Made by a program: the position numbers and the translations under genes. The notes beneath the pieces were generated by a model. The model searched no databases. It saw only the letters and a program-made list of their open reading frames with translations, and was not told where the DNA came from. This document shows, piece by piece, positions 1 to 6,945 of a stretch of 26,273 nucleotides of DNA. Each line of letters opens with the position of its first letter. The stretch's first letter is position 1. Origin of the DNA: CALZJC01 sp041574955 (GTDB lineage: Bacteria > Acidobacteriota > Thermoanaerobaculia > Multivoradales > JAHEKO01); assembly GCA_041574955.1 (NCBI GenBank), contig JBFGNS010000050.1, positions 1 through 26,273 on the forward strand, given 5' to 3'.

Positions 1-885
1 GCCACCGGCCTGCTGTACGCGCTGGACGCCGCCAGCGGCGAGCTGCTGTGGCGGCGCGACCTGGTGGGCGAGCTGGGCGGCACCGTGCGGCGCAACGGCT
101 ACTCGTCGAGCCCGCTGGCGTTCGGCGACGCGGTGATCGTCCAGGTCGGAGGCGAGGGCCGGGCGGTGGTCGCGCTGCGCCAGAGCGATGGCGCCGAGCT
201 GTGGCGCGGCGGCGATTTCGACAACTCCACCTCGTCGCCGATCCTGATCGAGCTCGCCGGCCGGCCGCAGCTGGTGGCGTTCCTCTACGACGCGGTGGCC
301 GGATTCGATCCGACCAGCGGCGAGCTGCTGTGGAGCCATCCGCACGAGACGCCGTTCGGGCTCAACACCTCGACCCCGGTGTGGGGCGAGGACGGGCTGC
401 TGTTCGTGTCGTCGGCCTACGGCCGGGGGAGCCGCGGCCTGCGGCTGCGGTCCGGCGCCGGCGGCCCGACCGCGGAGGAGGTCTGGTTCACCACCCGCAT
501 GCGCCTGCACTTCGGCAACGCGGTGCGGCTGGGCGATCTGATCGTCGGCTCGAGCGGCGACTTCGGTCCGGCTCCTCTCACCGGCCTCGACGCCACCACC
601 GGTCGCGTGCTGTGGCGCGAGCGCTCGCTGGCGCGCACCAGCCTGCTGGCCGCCGGCGAGAGGCTGATCCTGCTCGACGAGGACGGCCAGCTGGCGCTCG
701 CCTCCGCTTCGCCCGAAGGCTTCGAGATCCACGCGCGGGCCGATCTGCTCGGTTTCCCGGCGCGCACCGTGCCGACCCTCGCCGGCACCACGCTCTACCT
801 GCGCAATCGCCAAGAGCTGGTGGCGCTGGCGCTCGGCGCGGCCGCCGCGCCGCCGGCGGCGCCGCCGGCCGGCGGCCGGCGATGA
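1..885 (+). CDS. PQQ-type beta-propeller repeat protein (5' end cut by window)
   Basis: The reading frame is open from base 1 to a TGA at 883-885, so only the C-terminal part (about 294 residues) is seen. It contains at least four beta-propeller blade signatures of the PQQ/BamB type: LYALDAASGELLW at the very start, VVALRQSDGAELW, VAGFDPTSGELLW and LTGLDATTGRVLW, plus a degenerate fifth (LILLDEDGQ). The protein ends in a low-complexity Ala/Pro tail. Such propellers occur in quinoprotein dehydrogenases and in BamB-like outer-membrane scaffolds. No PQQ-binding active-site residues can be assigned here, so a non-enzymatic propeller is as likely as an enzyme. The stop overlaps the start of the next gene (ATGA), implying translational coupling. 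Confidence 0.88.
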   Translation, partial: ATGLLYALDAASGELLWRRDLVGELGGTVRRNGYSSSPLAFGDAVIVQVGGEGRAVVALRQSDGAELWRGGDFDNSTSSPILIELAGRPQLVAFLYDAVAGFDPTSGELLWSHPHETPFGLNTSTPVWGEDGLLFVSSAYGRGSRGLRLRSGAGGPTAEEVWFTTRMRLHFGNAVRLGDLIVGSSGDFGPAPLTGLDATTGRVLWRERSLARTSLLAAGERLILLDEDGQLALASASPEGFEIHARADLLGFPARTVPTLAGTTLYLRNRQELVALALGAAAAPPAAPPAGGRR

Positions 886-1370
886 GCGGCTTTGCGCTGC
901 GGCCGATGCGTGCCGCCGACGTCGAGGCGGTGGTGGCGCTGATCGCCGCTCACGACCCGGACGATGCTCCGCCGGCGCGCGACTACTTCGACTACCTGTT
1001 CGCCGGCGGCGGCTGGTTCGCCGGCGACGTCCACCACGTGGCGGTCGAGCCGCCGAGCGACCGCCCGCTGGCGGTGGGCGGCTACGGCCGCAAGCCGCTC
1101 GCCGCCCCCGGCATCCTGTGGCTGCGCTGGCTGTACGCCGCGCCGGGCTACCGCGGCTGCGGGCTGGGGCGGCTGCTGCTCGGCAGGATCCTCGACGAGG
1201 CGCGCGCCGGGGGTGCCCGCAAGCTGTACCTGGACACCACCAGCGCCCCTTCCTTCGCGCGCGCCCGAGCTGTCTACGAGCACTACGGCTTCGTGCTCGA
1301 GGGCCGCCTCGCCGACTACCACGGCGACGGCGAGGACAAGCTGATCTACGCCCTCGACCTGGCTGGCTGA
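882..1370 (+). CDS. GNAT family N-acetyltransferase
   Basis: This 162-residue protein fits a single GNAT domain. The acetyl-CoA pyrophosphate-binding motif A is visible as LRWLYAAPGYRGCGLGRLLL (R-G-x-G-x-G core). The C-terminal YEHYGFVLEGRL segment is the usual motif B region (Y/F-x-x-x-G-F). The start at 882 was chosen because its ATG overlaps the stop of the upstream propeller gene by 4 bases; the much longer upstream extension of this frame is a shadow of that gene. It presumably transfers an acetyl group from acetyl-CoA to an amine in the cytoplasm. The acceptor (amino acid, peptide N-terminus or small molecule) cannot be read from sequence. It converges with the M16 gene on the other strand, with only 7 bp between the two stops. 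Confidence 0.9.
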   Translation: MSGFALRPMRAADVEAVVALIAAHDPDDAPPARDYFDYLFAGGGWFAGDVHHVAVEPPSDRPLAVGGYGRKPLAAPGILWLRWLYAAPGYRGCGLGRLLLGRILDEARAGGARKLYLDTTSAPSFARARAVYEHYGFVLEGRLADYHGDGEDKLIYALDLAG

Positions 1371-1377
1371 GTCCGCT

Positions 1378-2883
1378 CTACCTTTCGAACACCTCGGCCA
1401 CCGGCACGATGTCGATGGCGCTCGGCGCGACCGGCAGCTTCTGGATCTCCTTGTCGGCCTCGAGCACCGCGGGCTCGGGCTTCGAGTTGTACTCCATCGG
1501 GCTCGGCGCGCCGGCCGCGAGGGCGGCCTTGAGAGCGGCCGCCTCGTCGGTCACCAGCACCGCCTTGAACTGTTTCGTCTGGAGGTACTTCTTGACCGCC
1601 GCGTTGACCTCGGCGAGCGTCATCGCCGACAGCCGCCTGTCGATCTCGTCGATGTAGTACGGCATGCCGTAGTACTCGCTGTCCATCAGGAAGCCGAGCC
1701 GGTCGGACAGCGTCTGGGCCCACAGCTTCGAGTAGTTGACCAGGAAGTCGCGCGCCAGCTCGAACTCGGCCTGGGTGAGGCCGCGCGCGATCAGCTGGTC
1801 GACCTCGTACAGCGCGTTGCGCAGCGCGAAGTGCGCGGTCTTCGGCACCACCGGCCGGATCCACACCGAGAAGTACTGCTGGCGGCGGGGTACGCCGGGC
1901 GACGGGTTGGAGGTGAACGGCGGCGCTTCCCAGTACTCGATGTAGGAGTAGTCGCCGTAGTTCAAGCCGCGCTTGCCGCGCAGCTGCTGCATCAGCCGGC
2001 CGTGGAAGGTGCGGTGCTCGCCGAGGTAGCTGTTGGCGACCATCAGCGGGTAGTAGTCGGGGTGGGCGCGGTTGATCGGCAGCGGATAGCCGAAGTGGAT
2101 GCCGACCGAGTCGGTCTCCTTGTCGATCAGTTTGAAGCTCCGCCCCTCGACCGCCGGCGGGGCCGGCAGCTCGGTCGGTCGGGCGTCGCCGCCCGCCGGC
2201 AGGGGCGCCAGGCTGGCCGCCAGCTGCTGCGGGAAGCCCTCCGGGTAGCCGCCGGCGACGCCCAGCATCAGGTTGGCGCGGTTGTAGCGCGCCTTGTAGA
2301 ACGCCTTGACGTCGTCGAGCGTGATGGCGGCCAGCCCGGCCACCGTGCCGGCCGGCGAGTGGCCGTACGGGTGGCCGGCGAACAGCTCCTGCTGCAGCAT
2401 CTCGAGCCCCAGCAGCTCGTCGTTGCCGGCGCGCAGCGTGCTGGTCAGGTAGGCCTCGAGCTGCTGGCGGTGGCGCTCGAAGTCGCTGGCGTTGAACGCC
2501 GGCTCGAGCACCACCTCGGTGAGCAGCGCGGCGTACTCGGCCAGCTTGTCGCGGTGCACGACCCCGGAGATGACGGTGACCTCGCGGTCGGTGTTGACGT
2601 TGATCGACGCCGCCATCGGGTAGAGCAGGTCGATCAGCTCGGCGTAGGTGTGCTTGGCGGTGGCGGCGTCGCCGACCATCCGCCCGGTGAGCGCCGCCAG
2701 CCCCGCCTTGCCGGCCGGGTCGTTGATCGAGCCGGCCTCGAACATCAGCCGGATGGCGATCAGCGGTGAGCCGGGGCTGGGCAGGGTCACGGTGTGCATG
2801 GCGGGCTCCTCGGGAGCTTGGGCGGCCAGCGGGCCGGGAACCAGGGCGACGAGTGCGGCTGCTGCGAGCTTGCGGAGTCTCAT
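1378..2883 (-). CDS. M16 family peptidase-like protein, non-catalytic subunit
   Basis: The 501-residue product starts with a Sec-type signal peptide (MRLRKLAAAALVALVPGPLAAQA), so it is exported. It has the two-lobe M16 (insulinase/pitrilysin) fold pattern, but the zinc motif HXXEH is destroyed: the aligned stretch at about residues 61-71 reads GLAALTGRMVG, with A, G and R where H, E and H belong. The second half keeps the arginine/tyrosine motif typical of inactive M16B partners (LRGKRGLNYGDYSY). In this family such subunits dimerise with a catalytic subunit and help bind peptide substrate. The catalytic partner lies immediately upstream with a 4 bp gap, and a GAAGGA ribosome-binding site sits at its 3' end. 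An active peptidase on its own is unlikely. Confidence 0.9.
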   Translation of the reverse strand: MRLRKLAAAALVALVPGPLAAQAPEEPAMHTVTLPSPGSPLIAIRLMFEAGSINDPAGKAGLAALTGRMVGDAATAKHTYAELIDLLYPMAASINVNTDREVTVISGVVHRDKLAEYAALLTEVVLEPAFNASDFERHRQQLEAYLTSTLRAGNDELLGLEMLQQELFAGHPYGHSPAGTVAGLAAITLDDVKAFYKARYNRANLMLGVAGGYPEGFPQQLAASLAPLPAGGDARPTELPAPPAVEGRSFKLIDKETDSVGIHFGYPLPINRAHPDYYPLMVANSYLGEHRTFHGRLMQQLRGKRGLNYGDYSYIEYWEAPPFTSNPSPGVPRRQQYFSVWIRPVVPKTAHFALRNALYEVDQLIARGLTQAEFELARDFLVNYSKLWAQTLSDRLGFLMDSEYYGMPYYIDEIDRRLSAMTLAEVNAAVKKYLQTKQFKAVLVTDEAAALKAALAAGAPSPMEYNSKPEPAVLEADKEIQKLPVAPSAIDIVPVAEVFER

Positions 2884-2887
2884 GGCG

Positions 2888-4276
2888 CTATCTTCCTTCT
2901 GCCGACGGCTCGCCGGCTGCCGGCCGCTCGGCCTCGGCCGACGGCACGTGGGCCAGGGTGACGGTGGTGAGTGCCTGCGGCTGGAACGTGGCGCGGGCCA
3001 CCCGCTGGACGTCGGCCGGGCCGACCTTCTGGTACTGCTCGTAGACCCGGTTGACGGCGGTCGGGTCGCCGGTGAGCGCGATATAGGCGGCGATGGTGAA
3101 GCCGACCGCCCCCGGGCTGTCGAGACCGAGGGCGAACTGGTAGCGCAGGTGCGACTTGATGCGCTCGAGCCGATCGGCGTCGACCGGTTGCTCGGCCAGT
3201 CCGGTGAGCGCCGCGTCGATCGCGCTCTGCACCTTGGGCATCAGCTCGGCCGACTTGACCCGGGTGTAGATGGTGAACAGGTACGGGTCGCGGTGGTCCG
3301 AGTAGCCGCCCGACAGGAAGTCGACCCACTGCTCGTCCACCACCAGCTGCTGGTGGAGCGGCGCCGATTCGCTGAACAGCAGCTGGCTGATCACGTCGAG
3401 GGTGGCCGTGTCGACGGTGTCGGTGGAGAACGCCGGCGCGCGGTAGCCGGCCATCAGGTGGGGCCGGATCGGCGCCGGCCAGTCGACCTTGCCGACGGCG
3501 CCCGCCTCGGGGGCCGGCTCGGGCTCGATCTCGGGCGGCTGGTAGCCTCGTTTCCAGCTGCCGTAGTAGCGCTTGGCCAGCTTTAGCACCGCCGCCGGGT
3601 CGGCGTCGCCGACCACCAGCACTACGGTGTTCTCGGGGCGGTAGAACCGGTTGAAGAAGCCCAGGCTGTAATCGTAGTAGCCGGGCATCGCCTTGATGTC
3701 GTCGAGAAAGCCGATGGTGGTGTGCTTGTAGGTGTGCTTGCGGAACGCCAGGTCGCGCATCCGCTCGTACATCGGCAGGAACGGGTTGGAGATGTTCTTG
3801 TTGTACTCGCCGAGCACCGCCAGCGCCTCGCGCCGGAAGTCGTCCTCGCTGTACTCGAGGTTGAGGAAGCGGTCGGACTCGATCTTCATCATCGTCTCGA
3901 GCTCGGCGGCCGGACCGATGATGTAGTAGTTGGTGTAGTCGTCGGAGGTGAAGGCGTTCGAGTCGGCTCCCATCCTCTTGAGCACGTCGTTGTACTCGTC
4001 GGTGGAGTAGCTCTCGGTGCCACGGAACATCATGTGCTCGAAGAAGTGGGCGAAGCCGCTGTGGCCGGGCTCGACCTCGTCGCGCGAGCCGGTGCGGACC
4101 ACCGACATGTAGGCCACGGTGCCCGGGCTGTCGTAGGGCACGACCACCAGCTTGAGCCCGTTGTCGAGCTCGTGCTGGTGGACCTTGTAGGGAAAGATGT
4201 CTGCGCCGCGGGCGGCGGGCGCATGGGCCAGCGCCAGCGCCAGCAGCGCGCACGCCAGCAGGATTCGCGTCAACAC
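2888..4276 (-). CDS. M16 family zinc peptidase, catalytic subunit
   Basis: This is a 462-residue secreted metallopeptidase. After a hydrophobic signal peptide (VLTRILLACALLALALAHAPAARGA) the inverted zinc motif HFFEH is present at residues 77-81. The third zinc ligand is expected about 75 residues later and fits E157 in ALAVLGEYNK. H77 and H81 bind zinc and E80 is the general base by family analogy. The start is the GTG at 4276: it has an AAGGAGG site 7 bases upstream and immediately precedes the signal peptide, whereas the longer upstream frame is non-hydrophobic and lacks a site. It is co-transcribed with the inactive M16 partner downstream and probably forms a periplasmic heterodimer degrading peptides. 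A TAGAAT -10-like box lies about 87 bases upstream. Confidence 0.93.
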   Translation of the reverse strand: MLTRILLACALLALALAHAPAARGADIFPYKVHQHELDNGLKLVVVPYDSPGTVAYMSVVRTGSRDEVEPGHSGFAHFFEHMMFRGTESYSTDEYNDVLKRMGADSNAFTSDDYTNYYIIGPAAELETMMKIESDRFLNLEYSEDDFRREALAVLGEYNKNISNPFLPMYERMRDLAFRKHTYKHTTIGFLDDIKAMPGYYDYSLGFFNRFYRPENTVVLVVGDADPAAVLKLAKRYYGSWKRGYQPPEIEPEPAPEAGAVGKVDWPAPIRPHLMAGYRAPAFSTDTVDTATLDVISQLLFSESAPLHQQLVVDEQWVDFLSGGYSDHRDPYLFTIYTRVKSAELMPKVQSAIDAALTGLAEQPVDADRLERIKSHLRYQFALGLDSPGAVGFTIAAYIALTGDPTAVNRVYEQYQKVGPADVQRVARATFQPQALTTVTLAHVPSAEAERPAAGEPSAEGR

Positions 4277-4339
4277 TGGAGAACCTCCTTGGGTCGCGGG
4301 TTCGGAGCTCGGCGGCCGGCGGGTGGCCGCCGGCGGGGC

Positions 4340-4368
4340 ACCGGCAGAGCTGTGCCGGTCGGATTCTA
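4340..4368 (-). promoter_or_regulatory. Candidate promoter -10 and palindromic operator-like site of the M16 pair
   Basis: On the minus strand a TAGAAT hexamer (4368-4363) matches the -10 box at five of six positions. No good -35 is visible. Right at the expected transcription start lies an inverted repeat, ACCGGCA-gagctg-TGCCGGT (4340-4359). It could be an operator or a 5'-leader hairpin, but 7-base arms are not rare in such GC-rich DNA. Confidence 0.4.
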
Positions 4369-4427
4369 GCCGCTCGACCGTGCGCACGGCACTGCCCGGT
4401 GAGGTGGGGCGGCGGCCCACGGCCGGC

Positions 4428-4736
4428 TCAGTCGAAATCGAACGGCCGCGGCGGCGGTTCGTCGGGGTCGCTGTCGGCGGCCCGCTTCATCGCCTCCTCG
4501 AACTTCTCCTCGAGCAGGCGGGCGCGGTCCTTGTGCGCTGCCACCTCGCGCTCGAAGACCTCCTCGGCCTCTTGCTTGTCGCGGTCGAGGCCGGCGAGCA
4601 GCGTGTCGAAGTCGTGTCCGCCGGCGACCGGCCGCTCGGCCGGCGTGTGGCCGATCACCTCACCGGTGGCGGCGTCGACCGTCAGGCGGCCGGCGCAGTC
4701 CGGGCAGACGACGGTCAGGCGTCGCGGCTGGCTCAC
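4428..4736 (-). CDS. Small hypothetical protein with one CPxC motif and charged coiled-coil tail
   Basis: The product is a 102-residue hydrophilic protein. Residues about 11-14 form CPDC, half of a zinc ribbon, followed by GRLTVDAATGEVI, which resembles the beta-hairpin of small zinc ribbons; no second cysteine pair exists. The middle and C-terminal parts are strongly charged and helical (LDRDKQEAEEVFEREVAAHKDR), ending in an acidic/proline tail. Either two molecules share a metal, or the motif is redox-active or vestigial. The start is a GTG at 4736 with no ribosome-binding site; a TACAAT -10-like box ends 8 bases before it, which suggests a leaderless mRNA. It precedes the M16 genes on the same strand. 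I do not recognise a named family. Confidence 0.7.
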   Translation of the reverse strand: MSQPRRLTVVCPDCAGRLTVDAATGEVIGHTPAERPVAGGHDFDTLLAGLDRDKQEAEEVFEREVAAHKDRARLLEEKFEEAMKRAADSDPDEPPPRPFDFD

Positions 4737-4744
4737 GACTCTCG

Positions 4745-4750
4745 ATTGTA
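4745..4750 (-). promoter_or_regulatory. -10-like TACAAT box, likely leaderless start for the small CPxC protein
   Basis: TACAAT reads 4750 to 4745 on the minus strand and matches the -10 consensus at five of six positions. Transcription starting about 7 bases further would begin at or within 2 bases of the GTG at 4736. The -35 region (GTTCCC at a 17-base spacing) is poor. Confidence 0.45.
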
Positions 4751-4772
4751 GCCCGTGCGGCGGCTGCGGGAA

Positions 4773-4829
4773 CCGCGCGCGTGAGCGCGGAGTCCAAACA
4801 ACCCGAGGCGAGCGATGAAGCTGCTCGCC
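4773..4829. other. Two adjacent short hairpins in the divergent intergenic region
   Basis: Two perfect inverted repeats lie back to back: CCGCGC-gcgtga-GCGCGG (4773-4790) and GGCGAGC-gatgaagct-GCTCGCC (4807-4829). They sit between the divergent promoters of the small CPxC gene and the binding-protein gene and could be operator sites. Chance occurrence in GC-rich DNA is possible. Confidence 0.35.
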
Positions 4830-4844
4830 GACGCCGCCGGTTGC

Positions 4845-4873
4845 TTGACAGCTTTCGGGGCGTGGGTTAGAAA
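4845..4873 (+). promoter_or_regulatory. Sigma-70-type promoter of the binding-protein lipoprotein gene
   Basis: A perfect TTGACA (-35, 4845-4850) is followed after exactly 17 bases by TAGAAA (4868-4873, four of six matches to TATAAT). Transcription would start near 4880, about 22 bases before the ATG at 4903, leaving room for the AGGGGG ribosome-binding site at 4892-4897. A perfect TTGACA at this spacing is uncommon by chance in DNA this rich in GC. Confidence 0.7.
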
Positions 4874-4902
4874 CAGGAGTCTTTTTTCGACAGGGGGCGC
4901 CG

Positions 4903-6087
4903 ATGATCAGACGACCAGTCGCAGCGCTAGTCGCAGCCCTGCCCCTCCTCTGGGCATGCGGCGGGGATCAGGTGGTCAAGGTCGGGGCCGTGCTGCCGCT
5001 CACCGGCGCCCAGGCGATCTACGGTCAGCCGATAAAAAACGGCGTAGAGCTTTCCTACAAGCTCCTCGTCGAGGAAGGCGACTTTCCCTACCAGATGGAG
5101 CTGGTGGTGCGCGACTCGGAGGGGGACCCGGACAAGGCCAAGGAGGCGTTGGCACAGCTCTACGCCGAGGGCACGGTGGCGGTCATCGGCGGCGTGACCT
5201 CGAGCGAGGCGCTGCAGATGGTGCCGGTGGCCGACCAGTTCGACCGCCTGCTGATCTCGCCGTCGGCCTCCAACCCCGAGCTCACCGGCATCTCGAAGAA
5301 CTTCTACCGGGTGTTTCTCACCGACGCCCGCGAAGGCACCACCATGGCGTCGTTCGCGGTCGGCAAGCTGAACGTCAAGAACGTCGTCATCCTGGCCAAG
5401 GAGGAGGCCTACGCCAAGGGCATCCAGGTGGTGTTCGCCAGCGAGTTCGAGCGCCAGGGTGGTGAGGTGCTGGACCTGATCGAGTTCCCGGAGACCACGG
5501 ACCCGACCGGCCTGGTCGACCGCGTCATGACGCTCAAGCCCGAGGCGGTCTACATCGCCGCCTACGCGCCCGACATCGCCGCCATGCTGACGGCACTGCG
5601 CAGCCGCGGCTACCAGAACTACATCTTCACCACCTCGGCCTTCGCGGCGCCGGAGATCATCGAGCAGCAGGGCGAGGGCGCCGAAGGCGTCTTTCTCACC
5701 CAGACCGTGTTCGAGCCGGACAGCGACAAGGAGATGGTGCGGCAGTTCGTGCAGCAGTACCGCAACACCTTCGGCATCGCGCCGGATCTGTACGCCGCCC
5801 ACGGCTACGACGCGATGCTGGTGGTGACCGAGACCCTGCGCAAGAGCGGACCGATTCCGAGCGACTTCTGGAAGGGCATCACCTCGATCCGTGAGCTCGA
5901 GGGCGTGACCGGCATGATCCAGTTCGACGAGCGCGGCGACGTGCAGAAGTTCCCGCGTGTTTACGTCGTCGACAGCGGCAACCTGGTCGACTACGAGGCC
6001 GAGGTGGAGAAGCGCCGCCGCGAGCTGCTCGAGCGGCTGCGCGAGCTCGAGCAGCAGCAGCGAGAGAGCCTGCGCGACCGCAGCTGA
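4903..6087 (+). CDS. Periplasmic-binding lipoprotein, LivJ / penicillin-binding-protein-activator type (type 1 fold)
   Basis: The 394-residue protein has a lipoprotein signal peptide with the lipobox LWAC (Cys19), so it is probably membrane-anchored in the envelope. The mature part begins VVKVGAVLPLTGAQAIYGQPIKNGVELS, the signature of type 1 periplasmic-binding proteins of the branched-chain amino-acid/amide group. VIGGVTSSEALQMVPVADQ and LLISPSASNPELTGISKNFYRVFLTD also fit, the latter being the ligand-cleft hinge segment. The C-terminus carries an unusual charged helical tail (about residues 365-394, EKRRRELLERLRELEQQQRE). No amino-acid permease or ATPase genes accompany it. The next genes encode a polysaccharide-type exporter 54 bp downstream, so its ligand and partner are unclear. 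A sensor or scaffold role is possible. Confidence 0.88.
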   Translation: MIRRPVAALVAALPLLWACGGDQVVKVGAVLPLTGAQAIYGQPIKNGVELSYKLLVEEGDFPYQMELVVRDSEGDPDKAKEALAQLYAEGTVAVIGGVTSSEALQMVPVADQFDRLLISPSASNPELTGISKNFYRVFLTDAREGTTMASFAVGKLNVKNVVILAKEEAYAKGIQVVFASEFERQGGEVLDLIEFPETTDPTGLVDRVMTLKPEAVYIAAYAPDIAAMLTALRSRGYQNYIFTTSAFAAPEIIEQQGEGAEGVFLTQTVFEPDSDKEMVRQFVQQYRNTFGIAPDLYAAHGYDAMLVVTETLRKSGPIPSDFWKGITSIRELEGVTGMIQFDERGDVQKFPRVYVVDSGNLVDYEAEVEKRRRELLERLRELEQQQRESLRDRS

Positions 6088-6088
6088 T

Positions 6089-6107
6089 CCCTCCCTCAGC
6101 GGGGGGG
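6089..6107 (+). other. Hairpin between binding-protein gene and exporter permease
   Basis: Just after the stop at 6087, CCCTCCC-tcagc-GGGGGGG can pair (one T·G wobble). It is followed by an alternating GC tract (about 6108-6126) and no T-run, so it is not a convincing rho-independent terminator. It may attenuate or stabilise the transcript between the two genes. Confidence 0.3.
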
Positions 6108-6141
6108 TGCGCGCGCCGCGCGCGCCGCCGGTTCCGACACG

Positions 6142-6945
6142 ATGCTCCAGCTCTCCGGCCGTGTCCTGCGCCACCGCGGTCTGCTGCTGACGCTGGTCGC
6201 GCGCGAGCTCAAGGCGCGCTACCGCGGCTCGCTGCTGGGCTTCGTCTGGTCGCTGGTCAACCCGCTGCTGCTGTTGCTGGTCTACACCTTCGTGTTCACT
6301 CGCATCATCCCGGCGCGTGCGCCGGGCGCCGAGCCGTACGCGCTTTACCTGATGATCGGGCTGTTTCCCTGGATCTGGGTGTCGACCTCGATCCTCGAGG
6401 GCACCGTCTCGCTGGCGACCAACGCCAGCCTGATCCGCAAGGCGGTGTTTCCGGCCGAGGTGCTGCCGCTGGTGGCGACGGTCTCGAACCTGGTGCACTT
6501 CCTGTTCGCGCTGCCGATCCTGGCCGGCGCGCTGGTGGTGGGGCGCTACCTGGGCTATCCGGTCGGTGGCTGGGCGACGGCTCTGCTGCCGGTGGTGATC
6601 GTGCTCGAGCTGGCGATGGTCGGCGGCGTGGCCCTCGGCCTGGCGGTGCTCAACGTGCACTTCAAGGACGTCAAGGACCTGGTGCAGAACCTGCTGACCC
6701 TGCTGTTCTTCCTGACGCCGATCATCTATCCGCTGTCGTTCGTCCAGAACCCGCAGCTGCGGAGCCTGATGCTGTGGGCCAACCCGGCGACCTCCTACAC
6801 CCTGGCCTACCACGATCTGCTGCTGCGTGGCGCCGTGCCGGCGGTGGAGCTGTGGCCGCCGATGGTGATCTGGGGGCTGGTGGCCTGGTGGGTCGGCTGC
6901 TGGTTGTTCGAGCGGCTGAGCGACAGTCTGGCGGAGGCGGTGTGA
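6142..6945 (+). CDS. ABC-2 type polysaccharide export permease (Wzm-like)
   Basis: The 267-residue integral membrane protein has about six hydrophobic segments. It opens with LLLTLVARELKARYRGSLLG, then FVWSLVNPLLLLLVYTFVF, the characteristic N-terminus of the Wzm/TagG/KpsM export permease family. Conserved FKDVKDLVQNLLTLLFFLTPIIYPLS appears late in the protein, as in other family members. With its ATPase it would move a lipid-linked polysaccharide, such as O-antigen or teichoic-acid-like glycan, across the inner membrane. Its last codons overlap the start of the ATPase gene (GTGA at 6942-6945), so the two are translationally coupled. No glycosyltransferase genes lie in the window, so the glycan is unknown. 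Confidence 0.93.
   Translation: MLQLSGRVLRHRGLLLTLVARELKARYRGSLLGFVWSLVNPLLLLLVYTFVFTRIIPARAPGAEPYALYLMIGLFPWIWVSTSILEGTVSLATNASLIRKAVFPAEVLPLVATVSNLVHFLFALPILAGALVVGRYLGYPVGGWATALLPVVIVLELAMVGGVALGLAVLNVHFKDVKDLVQNLLTLLFFLTPIIYPLSFVQNPQLRSLMLWANPATSYTLAYHDLLLRGAVPAVELWPPMVIWGLVAWWVGCWLFERLSDSLAEAV

Noticed and set aside
48..881. N-terminal extension of the acetyltransferase frame
   Set aside because: The extension is Arg-rich and overlaps the propeller repeats in another frame; the acetyltransferase domain begins at 882.
6108..6126. Alternating GC tract that could form Z-DNA
   Set aside because: Short and expected in DNA of this composition; nothing else supports a function.
4927..6813. 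628-codon open frame on the minus strand across the binding-protein and permease genes
   Set aside because: It is antisense to two confidently identified genes and its product is rich in Gln, His, Arg and Asp with no fold signatures, a normal artefact of GC-rich codon use.
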